The notes below the pieces were generated by a model. It had not been told where the DNA came from and ran no database searches. It saw nothing but the letters and a program-made list of their open reading frames with translations. From NCBI GenBank assembly GCA_028688535.1, contig JAQTXY010000067.1:1-8126 (forward strand): 8,126 nt of DNA. Direction: 5' to 3'. Below, piece by piece: positions 1 to 6,772 of the stretch. Position 1 is the stretch's first letter, and each line of letters begins with the position of its first letter. Position numbers and translations under genes: made by a program. Source of the stretch: Methanothrix sp. Lineage in GTDB: Archaea > Halobacteriota > Methanosarcinia > Methanotrichales > Methanotrichaceae.

Positions 1-3000
1 GTCCATCTGAGTAAAAGGCGAAAAGAGGATTTTCTGCCGGTCCGCCGGGATGCCGATGCCGCTGTCGCTTACTGCAAAGCGAAGCGTAACATTTCTATCG
101 TACTCGCTTTGCAGGCTGACATGGATCACTACCTTGCCCTTCTCGGTAAACTTCACGGCATTGCTGCCCAGGTTGACTAATATCTGGCGCAGCCTTCCCG
201 GATCGCCCCGCAGGAGCGACGGAACTTTTGGCTCCACCTGACAGACCAACTCGAGGCCCTTCTCACGAACATCGAGGGCCAGGAGATCGGTAGTATCTTT
301 TAGCAGGGAACGAAGATCATAATCCAGCATCTCCAGCTCCAATTTGCGGGCTTCAATCTTAGAGAAGTCCAGGATATCATTGATGAGGGAAAGCAACATC
401 TCGCCGCTGACACGGGCGATTTCCACATATTCACGCTGCTCTGCATTTAAATCCAGATCTTGCAGCAATCCGATCATACCGATGACACCGTTCAGTGGTG
501 TGCGAATTTCGTGGCTCATGTTGGCCAAAAATTCGCTCTTGGCAGCATTGGCTTGTTCCGCCATCTCGGCCATATGCTGGGCATGATTGCTTGCAGTTTC
601 CAGTTGCAGATTGGTGTTCTTCAGATCTTCCTCGAATTGCTTGTACCTGGTGATGTCGCGTATGGACTCGATGGCACCCACAATACCGCCGCTGTGATCA
701 TAAAGAGGCGAAGCGATGCCCCAGAGGAACACACCCTCCTTGCCGTTTAGCATTGGGATAAAGGTCTCTGCAATCAGTTGATCTCCCTTTCTCAAGACAA
801 AATAATATTTATCTTCAATCTCTTTTCGGTCCAGAAATATTAAGTCAATCAGAATAGGTCTATGTTTGCCGTAAAATGGGACAGAATAATCATAATTGCC
901 CTTGCCGATCATCTCGGCCTTGAGATGGCCCGTCATCTCCTCAATGGCTCGATTCCAGGCGATGACTTTTCCTTCACGGTCCACAGCGAATGTGGCATCC
1001 GGCAGAAAATCTATGATATCAGCCAGGCGCTGCTCCGACTCGCGCAGAGCTTCTTGCGCATGCCTGTATTTGGTAATATCATGAAAAATCCAGATCCTGC
1101 CATAATATTCACCCTCCCGATCGATTACCGGCGAAGAATACCGATCCAGCACCATGCCGTCCTTAAAGGCTATTTCATCCCGGCTGGTCTCTTCCCAATG
1201 AGCATACAGATGTGTAACTTTCGCAAGGAATTGTTCGTGATTATGGGTCTTGCCTACCACATACTGGAGAAGCGCCTCGTCGTTCTTTTCATTTCTAATC
1301 TCAGCAGGCACATTCCACATGCTCAAAAGCCGCTCATTGGTGAGTATTCGTTGCCCCTGGCTGTCTACAACCAGAATCCCATCTAATGAGGTTTCAACCG
1401 AAGCTTCAAGTATCGCGGTCTTGCGTCGCAGATCATCCTCAGCTCGCTTCCGGTCGGTGATATCGGATATGATACCCAGCAAACCTGTGAACTCCCCGTT
1501 CGAGTCAACCATCCGTCGGCCACTTATGTATCCCCAGAAATCACTTCCATCAGCCCGAAGATAATGCCGCTGTGTAAAGACTGTATCAGCCCGATTTTCC
1601 AACATCGCTTGCATCGTATCTGTTCCACCCTGACGCTCCTCTGGATGAATAAATGCAGGATATTCAGTGCCGATCATTGACTCCAGCGGGCAGGCAAACA
1701 TCTCTGCCAGGCATTGGTTGGCTTGAGAGATTCGCCCATTGGGATCAACTATGATTATTCCCGCGCTGGAGGTCTCGAAGATTGTCCTCAGCCTCAGTTC
1801 ACTCTGCCGAAGGTCTTCCTCAGACTTCTTGCGCTTGGTGATATCCTCAACAAATCCCAAGAATCTTTTTTCCGATAATTTTGTGGCAGTAACCGACCAA
1901 ATTCTCCTCTCTCCCTTCTTGGTCAAAAAAGGTATTTCAATAAAACCATGGGCATCTGCCTGCACCATTTGAAAATGTTTCAAGCCGCCGTCTTGCACAT
2001 CATCTGGCAGTATATCCCGAATACTCATTTGCAGCAGCTCAGACTCATCATATCCGGTAATGCTGCATGCCATTGGATTTACCTGAAGGTACTTTCCGTT
2101 CTCATCGGCAACGAAGACGCCATAAGGAGCACTGTTTACATAACTGCGGTAGCGCTCTTCGTTCTCTCGCAATGCCTCCTCAGTCCGCTTTCGTTCTGTA
2201 ATATCCCGCAAGAAGGAGACCACCAGCCCACCTTTTATCGGTTGATAAATCGCGCTGATCTCTACCTCAAAGATGCTGCCATCCTTGCGACGGTGCCGGG
2301 TCTCAAAACGTTTCTCGCCCAGCATTACTCTTTGCATGTGAGCGCTTGTTTCCTCAGGAGTCTCAATTGCCTCCAAATCTGAGATTTTCATGGCAAGCAA
2401 TTCCTGTTTGCGATAGCCGCTCATTAGGCAGTAGGCATCATTGACTTCCAGTAATTGTCCATGTGTATCCACCATCCAGAATCCATCCACCGTCGTCTGC
2501 AGGATCGTCCAATGCAATGTATCGCTCTCCTGCAGCAGAGTTTCAGCACGCTTGCGTTCTGAGATGTCTACATTTACCTCGGCAACCAACCACTCTCCTA
2601 TATCATTCTGGAAGGGAATAGTGGTTACCTGAATCGGACGATAGTTCTCTCTTACCAGAAATTCCTCGGTGACTGTAAGGGATTTGGTCTGCAGCGCCTT
2701 TGCTACTCCGCAGTTAGTGCAAGGTCGGTCGCGCCCCATAAAATAATCGTAGCATTTATGCCCTGTCGGATCACCGTAGATCTTTTGCCACTCCGGGTCG
2801 ATGTAGTGGATAATAAAATTTTCATCGATGATATCCAGCCCCGTCTTGGTGGCACCCAGGATGAACTCTATGCGGGTTTTGAGGGCTTGCATATCCCTTT
2901 CTGCCTGCTTGCGGTCAGTGATATCTGCGAATATGCAGGCGAACTGATTGACAGCAGTCCGAAAGGCCCTCACCTCAAAATATCTATTTAGCTCAGCAGA

Positions 3001-3717
3001 ATACTCCTCGAAAAAGGCCGGCTCGCCGGCAAGCGCCACCCTGCCGTAAGTCTCAATCCAGTACTTCTCGGTGCCTGGCAGGACCTCCAGAACGCTGCGG
3101 CCTATAAGGTCATCCCTTTTCAGACCGGTTAGGCGCTCGAAGGCCGGATTGACATCAAGGAAGCGGTAGTCTATCGGTTTGCCCTGCTCATCACAAATGA
3201 TCTCATGCAGCGCGAAACCATCCAACATCTCCTGGAAGAGTGTCCTATAGTCGTGCTCGGCCAGCTTGGCTTTTGTGATGTCGTTTGTTGTTCCAAAGAT
3301 GGTGATCCGACCGTCCGGCTGAGAACATGCAAGAATCCTGGAGCGAACCCAAAGAGTGGCGCCATCGGCCTTTAGCAGACGGTATTCTGCCGCTTTATCC
3401 TCTGTTTCATCCATTCTGCGCGATTGCATTGCTTCCAAAAGCACTTGAACAGCCGGTAAATCATCAGGATGAATAAAAGATAAATATTTTTTGAAGCTGT
3501 CTCCAATAGTTCCGGCTGGTAGGTCCAACATCCTATCCGCAACTGGTGAGATATAGGAGCTGATGTGCTCACCATGGGCATTGACATCATAACGCCAGAC
3601 AATCTCGGATATCATCGAGATTGCCTGCTCGTACTGGGTCTTGCTGGCAAGAGCCTCATGCAGGGCTTTCTGCAAATCTTTCTCAGCAGGAGTGCAGTAG
3701 GTGATGTCATTGTCCAT
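1..3717 (-). CDS. Multi-PAS sensor histidine kinase, C-terminus beyond window (partial)
   Basis: The reading frame is open from the ATG at 3717-3715 to base 1: 1239 codons with no stop, so the gene continues past the left edge. It is the only usable in-frame start, because the frame upstream has no ATG, GTG or TTG before a TAA stop. No signal peptide or membrane segment is seen, so it should be a cytoplasmic sensor. Eight PAS domains lie in tandem, most closing with a D-I-T/S signature and a charged R-K-x-A-E type linker helix; these signatures begin at residues 146, 265, 384, 505, 625, 752, 880 and 1021. HisKA follows with the motif NMSHEIRTPLNG and phospho-accepting His1069. The HATPase domain shows an N box with Asn1182 and Asn1186 (LVNLGSNAVKFT) and a G1 box at Asp1218 (DSGIGIP); the later G2 box lies outside. 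This HisKA subtype is typical of bacterial hybrid kinases, so a receiver domain may follow. Autophosphorylation on His1069 is expected; ligand and partner are unknown. Family assignment is very secure, specificity is not. Confidence 0.96.
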   Translation of the reverse strand, partial: MDNDITYCTPAEKDLQKALHEALASKTQYEQAISMISEIVWRYDVNAHGEHISSYISPVADRMLDLPAGTIGDSFKKYLSFIHPDDLPAVQVLLEAMQSRRMDETEDKAAEYRLLKADGATLWVRSRILACSQPDGRITIFGTTNDITKAKLAEHDYRTLFQEMLDGFALHEIICDEQGKPIDYRFLDVNPAFERLTGLKRDDLIGRSVLEVLPGTEKYWIETYGRVALAGEPAFFEEYSAELNRYFEVRAFRTAVNQFACIFADITDRKQAERDMQALKTRIEFILGATKTGLDIIDENFIIHYIDPEWQKIYGDPTGHKCYDYFMGRDRPCTNCGVAKALQTKSLTVTEEFLVRENYRPIQVTTIPFQNDIGEWLVAEVNVDISERKRAETLLQESDTLHWTILQTTVDGFWMVDTHGQLLEVNDAYCLMSGYRKQELLAMKISDLEAIETPEETSAHMQRVMLGEKRFETRHRRKDGSIFEVEISAIYQPIKGGLVVSFLRDITERKRTEEALRENEERYRSYVNSAPYGVFVADENGKYLQVNPMACSITGYDESELLQMSIRDILPDDVQDGGLKHFQMVQADAHGFIEIPFLTKKGERRIWSVTATKLSEKRFLGFVEDITKRKKSEEDLRQSELRLRTIFETSSAGIIIVDPNGRISQANQCLAEMFACPLESMIGTEYPAFIHPEERQGGTDTMQAMLENRADTVFTQRHYLRADGSDFWGYISGRRMVDSNGEFTGLLGIISDITDRKRAEDDLRRKTAILEASVETSLDGILVVDSQGQRILTNERLLSMWNVPAEIRNEKNDEALLQYVVGKTHNHEQFLAKVTHLYAHWEETSRDEIAFKDGMVLDRYSSPVIDREGEYYGRIWIFHDITKYRHAQEALRESEQRLADIIDFLPDATFAVDREGKVIAWNRAIEEMTGHLKAEMIGKGNYDYSVPFYGKHRPILIDLIFLDRKEIEDKYYFVLRKGDQLIAETFIPMLNGKEGVFLWGIASPLYDHSGGIVGAIESIRDITRYKQFEEDLKNTNLQLETASNHAQHMAEMAEQANAAKSEFLANMSHEIRTPLNGVIGMIGLLQDLDLNAEQREYVEIARVSGEMLLSLINDILDFSKIEARKLELEMLDYDLRSLLKDTTDLLALDVREKGLELVCQVEPKVPSLLRGDPGRLRQILVNLGSNAVKFTEKGKVVIHVSLQSEYDRNVTLRFAVSDSGIGIPADRQKILFSPFTQMD
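2550..2892 (-). other. PAS domain 3 of the kinase, with a Cys-x10-Cys-x2-Cys motif
   Basis: This part of the kinase is roughly residues 276-390. Between the early PAS strands and the central helix it carries Cys322, Cys333 and Cys336 (local sequences KCYDYF and RPCTNCG). The other seven PAS domains show no such cluster. A C-x10-C-x2-C arrangement is compatible with a metal or iron-sulfur site or a redox disulfide, but three cysteines alone do not prove a cofactor. The domain ends with V-D-I-S-E-R-K-R-A-E, the usual PAS exit signature. Confidence 0.7.
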
Positions 3718-3809
3718 GATTATCTCTACTGAATGGTTCTGATTGATACATCTGTTGGAAGAATTGCCTTAGATTTCACTTTCATCTTCTTGTCGGATCA
3801 TTCCTGTAT

Positions 3810-4655
3810 CTAGGAATTAACATAGCCTGGAGACATACCTCCCGTCATTCCTGGCAAGCTCTTTCCCAAATACTGATATTTGTAGTACCATTTCCTCTCA
3901 GACGGCCTGAACACACCTATGTCGTTGTTCCATCCATCTCGATCGAAATCGCCGGCGATTGGCAGATCCCCCGGCCAACCCCAGATAAAATCGTGATCAG
4001 TATTTCCATTGGCATTAAAATCAAAGAACCAGTGCTTCACAGAAGGCCGGAATACTCCGATATCATTATTATAATCGCCAAAACCTTCGAAATCAGCTGC
4101 ATTGGGAATTGGCAAATCTCCCGACCAGCCCCAATGTGCTATTTCCTTATCCGTATTCCCGGTGGCATCAAAATCAAAATACCATTTGGTTTCAGATGGC
4201 CTGAATACGCCGACATCGTCATAATAGCCGTCGTTATCAAAGTCTCCAGCTATTGGCAGATCGTCTTGACGACCCCACGGTTTTATGACTTTATTGGTAT
4301 CTCCGTTTGCGTCATAGTCAAAGTACCAGCCCCTATCCGATGGCCTGAATACGGCGATATCATTGGCAGAGCCATCGCTATCAAAGTCGCCTGCGATTGG
4401 CAGATCTCCTCGATTGCCCCAGGGTCCCATCTTCCGGTCGGTGGTTCCGTCTCTAAAATAGTCAAAATACCAATTGCGTTCTGATGGCCGGAACACGCCT
4501 ACATCATCATTTACCATGTCTCCATTGAAGTCGCCTGCAATGGGTTGGTCGCCTCTAATTGCCCAGGGACCTACAACGTCGTCCGACTGGCCAATGCAGC
4601 CTCCTAGAAATAACACGACTGATAAAATAAAACCGGTAAAAACAATGCATCTCAT
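3810..4655 (-). CDS. Exported lipoprotein with five VCBS/FG-GAP-like repeats
   Basis: This 281-residue protein begins with a lipoprotein signal: a hydrophobic stretch (residues 4-17) ending in a lipobox L-G-G-C with Cys20 as the probable lipidated residue. From residue 29 to about 263 it consists of five repeats, four of 48 residues (the last one fading out at its end) and one of 51. Each reads approximately W-G-x-x-G-D-L-P-I-A-G-D-F-D-x-D-G-x-x-x-D-I-G-V-F-R-P-S-x-x-x-W-Y-F-D. This is the pattern of VCBS/FG-GAP-type repeats known from bacterial and archaeal surface proteins, where the D-x-D-x-D-G loop commonly binds calcium and repeats form beta-propeller blades. A Gly/Ser/Pro tail (272-281) ends the protein. 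The start has a purine-rich GAGG ribosome site about 8 bases upstream. It likely sits anchored outside the cytoplasmic membrane, perhaps as an adhesion or scaffold module. The kinase gene lies 92 bp downstream on the same strand, so co-transcription is possible. Fold assignment is good; role unknown. Confidence 0.9.
   Translation of the reverse strand: MRCIVFTGFILSVVLFLGGCIGQSDDVVGPWAIRGDQPIAGDFNGDMVNDDVGVFRPSERNWYFDYFRDGTTDRKMGPWGNRGDLPIAGDFDSDGSANDIAVFRPSDRGWYFDYDANGDTNKVIKPWGRQDDLPIAGDFDNDGYYDDVGVFRPSETKWYFDFDATGNTDKEIAHWGWSGDLPIPNAADFEGFGDYNNDIGVFRPSVKHWFFDFNANGNTDHDFIWGWPGDLPIAGDFDRDGWNNDIGVFRPSERKWYYKYQYLGKSLPGMTGGMSPGYVNS
3867..4571 (-). repeat. Tandem coding repeats of about 144 bp (five units)
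   Basis: Five in-frame units encode the lipoprotein's repeat domain: 4571-4428, 4427-4284, 4283-4140, 4139-3987 and 3986 to about 3867. Units 1-3 are exactly 48 codons. Unit 4 has three extra codons and a degenerate acidic loop (P-N-A-A-D-F-E-G-F-G-D). Unit 5 keeps the first two thirds and then diverges. The Phe-Arg-Pro-Ser core is present in all five. The DNA differs between copies at many codons, so this is an old duplication rather than a recent expansion. Confidence 0.88.
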
Positions 4656-4690
4656 CGTCCTTTCCTCGCTACGATACTATAGGTATTCAT

Positions 4691-4706
4691 ATCATATTAA
4701 TATGAT
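4691..4706. promoter_or_regulatory. Perfect 16-bp AT-rich palindrome between divergent genes
   Basis: ATCATATTAATATGAT is its own reverse complement over all 16 bases. It lies 35 bp upstream of the start of the minus-strand repeat lipoprotein, and on that strand its AT core is placed where an archaeal TATA box would give a leader of roughly 10-20 bases. It could be the lipoprotein's TATA element, a dimeric repressor operator, or both. The plus-strand gene at 4815 has its own better-placed TATA candidate. Confidence 0.45.
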
Positions 4707-4763
4707 TGATTCGTCCCAACGGTACAACTCATTGTCACTTCCAGAGGACGGATGAAGGATCAC

Positions 4764-4773
4764 ATTTATATTT
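4764..4773 (+). promoter_or_regulatory. Candidate archaeal TATA box for the 4815 gene
   Basis: The stretch ATTTATATTT matches the archaeal TATA consensus. Transcription would be expected to begin about 25 bases downstream, near 4793-4796, leaving a leader of about 20 bases that still contains the GGTGAGG ribosome-binding site at 4801-4807. Position and composition support it; it is untested. Confidence 0.5.
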
Positions 4774-4814
4774 CCAAGCGCCATTGATTACTATCGAGTG
4801 GGTGAGGCGCAAAG

Positions 4815-5444
4815 ATGAGATGGATACTTTTCCTGATGCTGTTAATTCTTGCTTGCATCGCTGCCAATATGGCTTTTGTAAACGCAGTTGATTTGACAGA
4901 TGATCGATTAGCGCAGAACTTCACGGAGCATTCCTGGATATTCGTCAACGGCTACATGGAAGAGTCGAGAATACTGCAGACCGATACGGGATTTAAAGGC
5001 CAAAAGATGGCCCTCACCACAAGTGGAAGCGGTATGGCTACCAGGACCATAGACTCAGAGGTCTACCGGGACTCGAATAGGGAAGAAGCTTCACTAACCA
5101 TCTCCGCTAACTATGATTATGCCCCCTACGTTCCGCCCCTCACGCAAAGCGATCTTAGAAATGCTCTGTGCGCCAAGAATTACGAGGTGGGTTCAGTCTA
5201 TTCTGAGACCTACAACATCGACAAAGATCTCATAAAGGATACGAAGATCTACCAGAACGACAGCTTCTCAGTCTATGAGATCAGTTCTGAGATCCAGGGA
5301 ACCGCCAGGATCGGACAGCGGGTGCAGAAGAATGCTAAGACCGTGCCGTCCTTTATGATGGCCGGAACATACATGGGCTACGCGCAGATAAGATCGGAGA
5401 CCATTGTGGGAAATACCTCCGTCTTAACTTTGCCCTGTCCGTGA
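4815..5444 (+). CDS. Exported protein of unknown function
   Basis: The 209-residue product starts at an ATG preceded by GGTGAGG at 4801-4807, seven bases upstream, a good archaeal ribosome site that fixes the start. Residues 3-20 are strongly hydrophobic and end near V-N-A (22-24), a plausible signal-peptidase site, so the mature protein would begin about residue 25. Cys14 lies inside the signal and is not in a convincing lipobox. The mature part is rich in Ser, Thr and Tyr with alternating polar and hydrophobic residues, suggesting beta structure, and has two cysteines (Cys119 and Cys208, the latter two residues from the end) that could pair. A segment around residues 96-140 (Y-A-P-Y-V-P-P-L-T followed by C-A-K-N-Y-E-V-G) looks like a conserved core. 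I do not recognise a named family; my impression that similar extracytoplasmic proteins occur in Methanothrix is memory-based. It converges on the DUF123 gene, 16 bp away. Confidence 0.8.
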   Translation: MRWILFLMLLILACIAANMAFVNAVDLTDDRLAQNFTEHSWIFVNGYMEESRILQTDTGFKGQKMALTTSGSGMATRTIDSEVYRDSNREEASLTISANYDYAPYVPPLTQSDLRNALCAKNYEVGSVYSETYNIDKDLIKDTKIYQNDSFSVYEISSEIQGTARIGQRVQKNAKTVPSFMMAGTYMGYAQIRSETIVGNTSVLTLPCP

Positions 5445-5460
5445 ATAGCGCCTTATACTT

Positions 5461-5892
5461 TTAGATCATGGCAGCACGGTGAGCCGCTGCTGCCGAATCT
5501 CTCATCTTCTGCAGTTCCTGGGAATAATGCAGATGGCTAGGGCAGCGGCAATCAGTGCAGCCGAAACGGGGCACGGCTATGAGCTGTTTTCCCAAGGCAT
5601 TCGCGATACTACACTCCAGATCCTGGGTGGTTTTGGTGATGAACACCTCCACCAAGCTGGTGTAAGGTAAGAGGTAGTCGATGTGCCAGCGTTGAGTCTT
5701 TTTTATGCCATCCATTACCAGGATGTGGCGGTCCACACGCTTAAGGCCGCCAGGACCCCTTGCCGAGCCGGTGTAAGAATAAAAACCGCTGGCAAAATCA
5801 ATGACACCCAGTGATCCTACCTCTATCTGCTCAGCCTGCGATAACGAGAGTATTAGTGTATAAATTCCCGGTTCATTTCTCTGCTGCTGCAT
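5461..5892 (-). CDS. DUF123 family GIY-YIG-like nuclease-fold protein
   Basis: This 143-residue cytoplasmic protein matches the DUF123 family (GIY-YIG nuclease superfamily), widespread in archaea and sometimes fused to endonuclease III in other organisms. Visible marks in order are G-I-Y-T-L at residues 9-13 (the GIY half), F-Y-S-Y-T-G-S-A at about 37-44 (the YIG half, here YTG), G-P-G-G-L-K-R-V-D-R-H, R-W-H-I-D-Y-L-L in the middle, and the C-terminal F-G-C-T-D-C-R-C-P-S-H-L-H-Y, whose Cys and His residues may bind metal. Length is normal for a stand-alone member and nothing is truncated. The family is suspected of acting on DNA, but no substrate is established to my knowledge. No good ribosome site precedes the ATG, while an AT-rich element lies about 24 bases upstream, so the message may be leaderless. 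Neighbours do not point to a DNA-repair operon. Confidence 0.93.
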   Translation of the reverse strand: MQQQRNEPGIYTLILSLSQAEQIEVGSLGVIDFASGFYSYTGSARGPGGLKRVDRHILVMDGIKKTQRWHIDYLLPYTSLVEVFITKTTQDLECSIANALGKQLIAVPRFGCTDCRCPSHLHYSQELQKMRDSAAAAHRAAMI

Positions 5893-5910
5893 GCCTGTTT
5901 CTCATGATGG

Positions 5911-5921
5911 CGGATATTTTA
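5911..5921 (-). promoter_or_regulatory. Candidate TATA box for the DUF123 gene (leaderless mRNA)
   Basis: Read on the minus strand this is TAAAATATCC, centred about 24 bases before the ATG at 5892. Archaeal TATA boxes sit about 25 bases before transcription starts, so the transcript would begin at or within a few bases of the ATG. This fits the absence of a Shine-Dalgarno sequence. A second candidate, CTATAAA on the minus strand at 5931-5937, would give a leader of about 15-20 bases. Confidence 0.35.
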
Positions 5922-5963
5922 GCTTGGTGCTTTATAGAGGAATCATGGAGGAAATATACGAGG

Positions 5964-5975
5964 GGCATATTAAAG
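5964..5975 (+). promoter_or_regulatory. Weak TATA candidate for the 6024 gene
   Basis: GGCATATTAAAG is AT-rich in the middle and centred about 54 bases before the start codon. It would give a leader of about 25-30 bases containing the GGTGA ribosome site at 6011-6015. Another AT-rich string, AAATATAC near 5952-5959, is an alternative. The evidence is composition and spacing only. Confidence 0.3.
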
Positions 5976-6023
5976 CAAGTCTTTTCTAGGATGAAGTAGC
6001 AAATGGCATTTGGTGAAAATTAA

Positions 6024-6617
6024 ATGAAGTTATTATTAGCAGCAACCATGATGCTGATGCTATCGGCCATAGCTATAGCTGTACCGGATAGCCAGCAGCT
6101 CGGCCCTTACACGGTATCGTTTGATCTAAATGCCAATTATCAGGTACAGATTGCCCAGCCCATTGAAAATGAAAAGGTCAGTGCTTATAGGATGGGTTTG
6201 ATCGTCGACAATTCAACCCTTGCGATAATTGACATAGCAGAGTACGCTGAGTTGGAAGATGCTACATTGAAAGCCCACAAGAACCTATTGGGATTGAGCA
6301 TGCTGCGAGAGGGCCTCAATGCCACTAATGTCGAAGATCTGACAATTGATGGCAAAGAAGGTTTCATGGTCACGAGTGAGCCTTTCGAGGCAGTGGCTGA
6401 AGCTCCCAGCCAAGTCTACCGAGCCATGTACTGGTTAGACAGCCAGGACTGCGAATGCGGACCGGTATCTGTAGGCAAGACCAGCGTTGTAATCACCTCA
6501 ACCTATCCCCTGGATGTCACACAGGGCCTGCTTTCCAGCCTGCAAATAGTGAAGGGCGAGGTCGCAACCGCGGCTGCCCCATCGGCTCAGGGCGGCCAAA
6601 TTCTGCCCCCGGCTTAA
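6024..6617 (+). CDS. Secreted protein of unknown function, 197 aa
   Basis: The ATG at 6024 follows a GGTGA ribosome site at 6011-6015 with eight bases between. Residues 2-19 form a typical signal peptide (M-K-L-L-L-A-A-T then a hydrophobic run) with a likely cleavage after A-I-A (17-19). The mature protein has a mixed alpha/beta look: an N-terminal strand region (G-P-Y-T-V-S-F-D-L), a central helical stretch (residues 78-100), then I-D-G-K-E-G-F-M-V-T (108-117) and a C-terminal Y-P-L-D-V-T-Q-G-L-L-S-S-L-Q-I (161-175). This order recalls PsbP/DUF1795-like folds, but only weakly. Two close cysteines, Cys143 and Cys145 (C-E-C), could form a small disulfide or bind metal. The last 20 residues are Ala/Gly/Pro-rich and probably disordered. 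A hairpin with a T-tract follows the stop, so it is probably transcribed alone. I do not recognise a named family. Confidence 0.82.
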   Translation: MKLLLAATMMLMLSAIAIAVPDSQQLGPYTVSFDLNANYQVQIAQPIENEKVSAYRMGLIVDNSTLAIIDIAEYAELEDATLKAHKNLLGLSMLREGLNATNVEDLTIDGKEGFMVTSEPFEAVAEAPSQVYRAMYWLDSQDCECGPVSVGKTSVVITSTYPLDVTQGLLSSLQIVKGEVATAAAPSAQGGQILPPA

Positions 6618-6659
6618 GCAATTGAATTGTCTGAGAAAACAAGAATGGGAATGTGACCT

Positions 6660-6694
6660 GAAAATGGCATTTTCCCGTCGTTTTTTCTCTTTTC
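6660..6694 (+). terminator. Hairpin plus T-rich terminator after the 6024 gene
   Basis: GAAAATG at 6660-6666 is complementary to CATTTTC at 6668-6674, giving a short AT-rich stem, and is followed by a T-rich run (TTTTTTCTCTTTT) at 6681-6693. Archaeal termination relies mainly on the U-tract, so this is a good terminator for the gene ending at 6617. It also separates that gene from the promoter at 6735-6750. Confidence 0.6.
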
Positions 6695-6733
6695 GGAAAT
6701 CTGACCGATCCCATCAGAACTTGCTCCTCTAAT

Positions 6734-6750
6734 TAAAGATTTATATTATT
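6734..6750 (+). promoter_or_regulatory. Archaeal promoter (BRE/TATA) for the 6815 gene
   Basis: TAAAGATTTATATTATT contains a purine-rich BRE-like AAAGA directly before TTTATATTA, a close match to the archaeal TATA consensus. The predicted transcription start is about 6768-6772, leaving a leader of about 45 bases that holds a hairpin and a GAGGTG ribosome site. This is the clearest promoter in the window and would drive both the 6815 gene and the coupled gene after it. Confidence 0.65.
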
Positions 6751-6772
6751 GCGCGTCTTAGATATCTGCATC

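Larger units (their letters stand above)
4656..4814. other. Divergent intergenic region
   Basis: These 159 bases separate the minus-strand lipoprotein from the plus-strand 4815 gene and must hold both promoters. It contains the 16-bp palindrome (4691-4706), the plus-strand TATA candidate (4764-4773) and two ribosome sites. No small gene with a credible start and ribosome site is seen in it. Confidence 0.6.

Noticed and set aside
862..1386. Plus-strand open frame of 174 codons, and others across 50-2991
   Set aside because: They lie antisense to the continuous PAS-kinase frame, have no ribosome sites, and encode no recognisable protein; the minus-strand frame explains the region fully.
3171..3602. 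Two short minus-strand frames in another phase
   Set aside because: Both lie inside the kinase gene in a different frame; the kinase frame has PAS motifs throughout this stretch.
3800..3817. 6-bp inverted repeat ATTCCT/AGGAAT at the lipoprotein stop codon as a terminator
   Set aside because: The stem is short and AT-rich, and no T-tract follows on the minus strand, so read-through into the kinase gene is more likely.
3993..4484. Plus-strand open frame of 163 codons
   Set aside because: It is the antisense of the tandem repeats; repeated codons keep the opposite strand open, and its periodic sequence mirrors the repeat units.
3867..4571. CRISPR-like or satellite reading of the 144-bp periodicity
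   Set aside because: The units are in frame, encode a conserved protein repeat, and have no alternating unique spacers.
5479..5999. Plus-strand frames opposite and upstream of the DUF123 gene
   Set aside because: The first is antisense to a clear DUF123 protein. The one at 5811-5999 lacks a ribosome site and spans the divergent promoter region.
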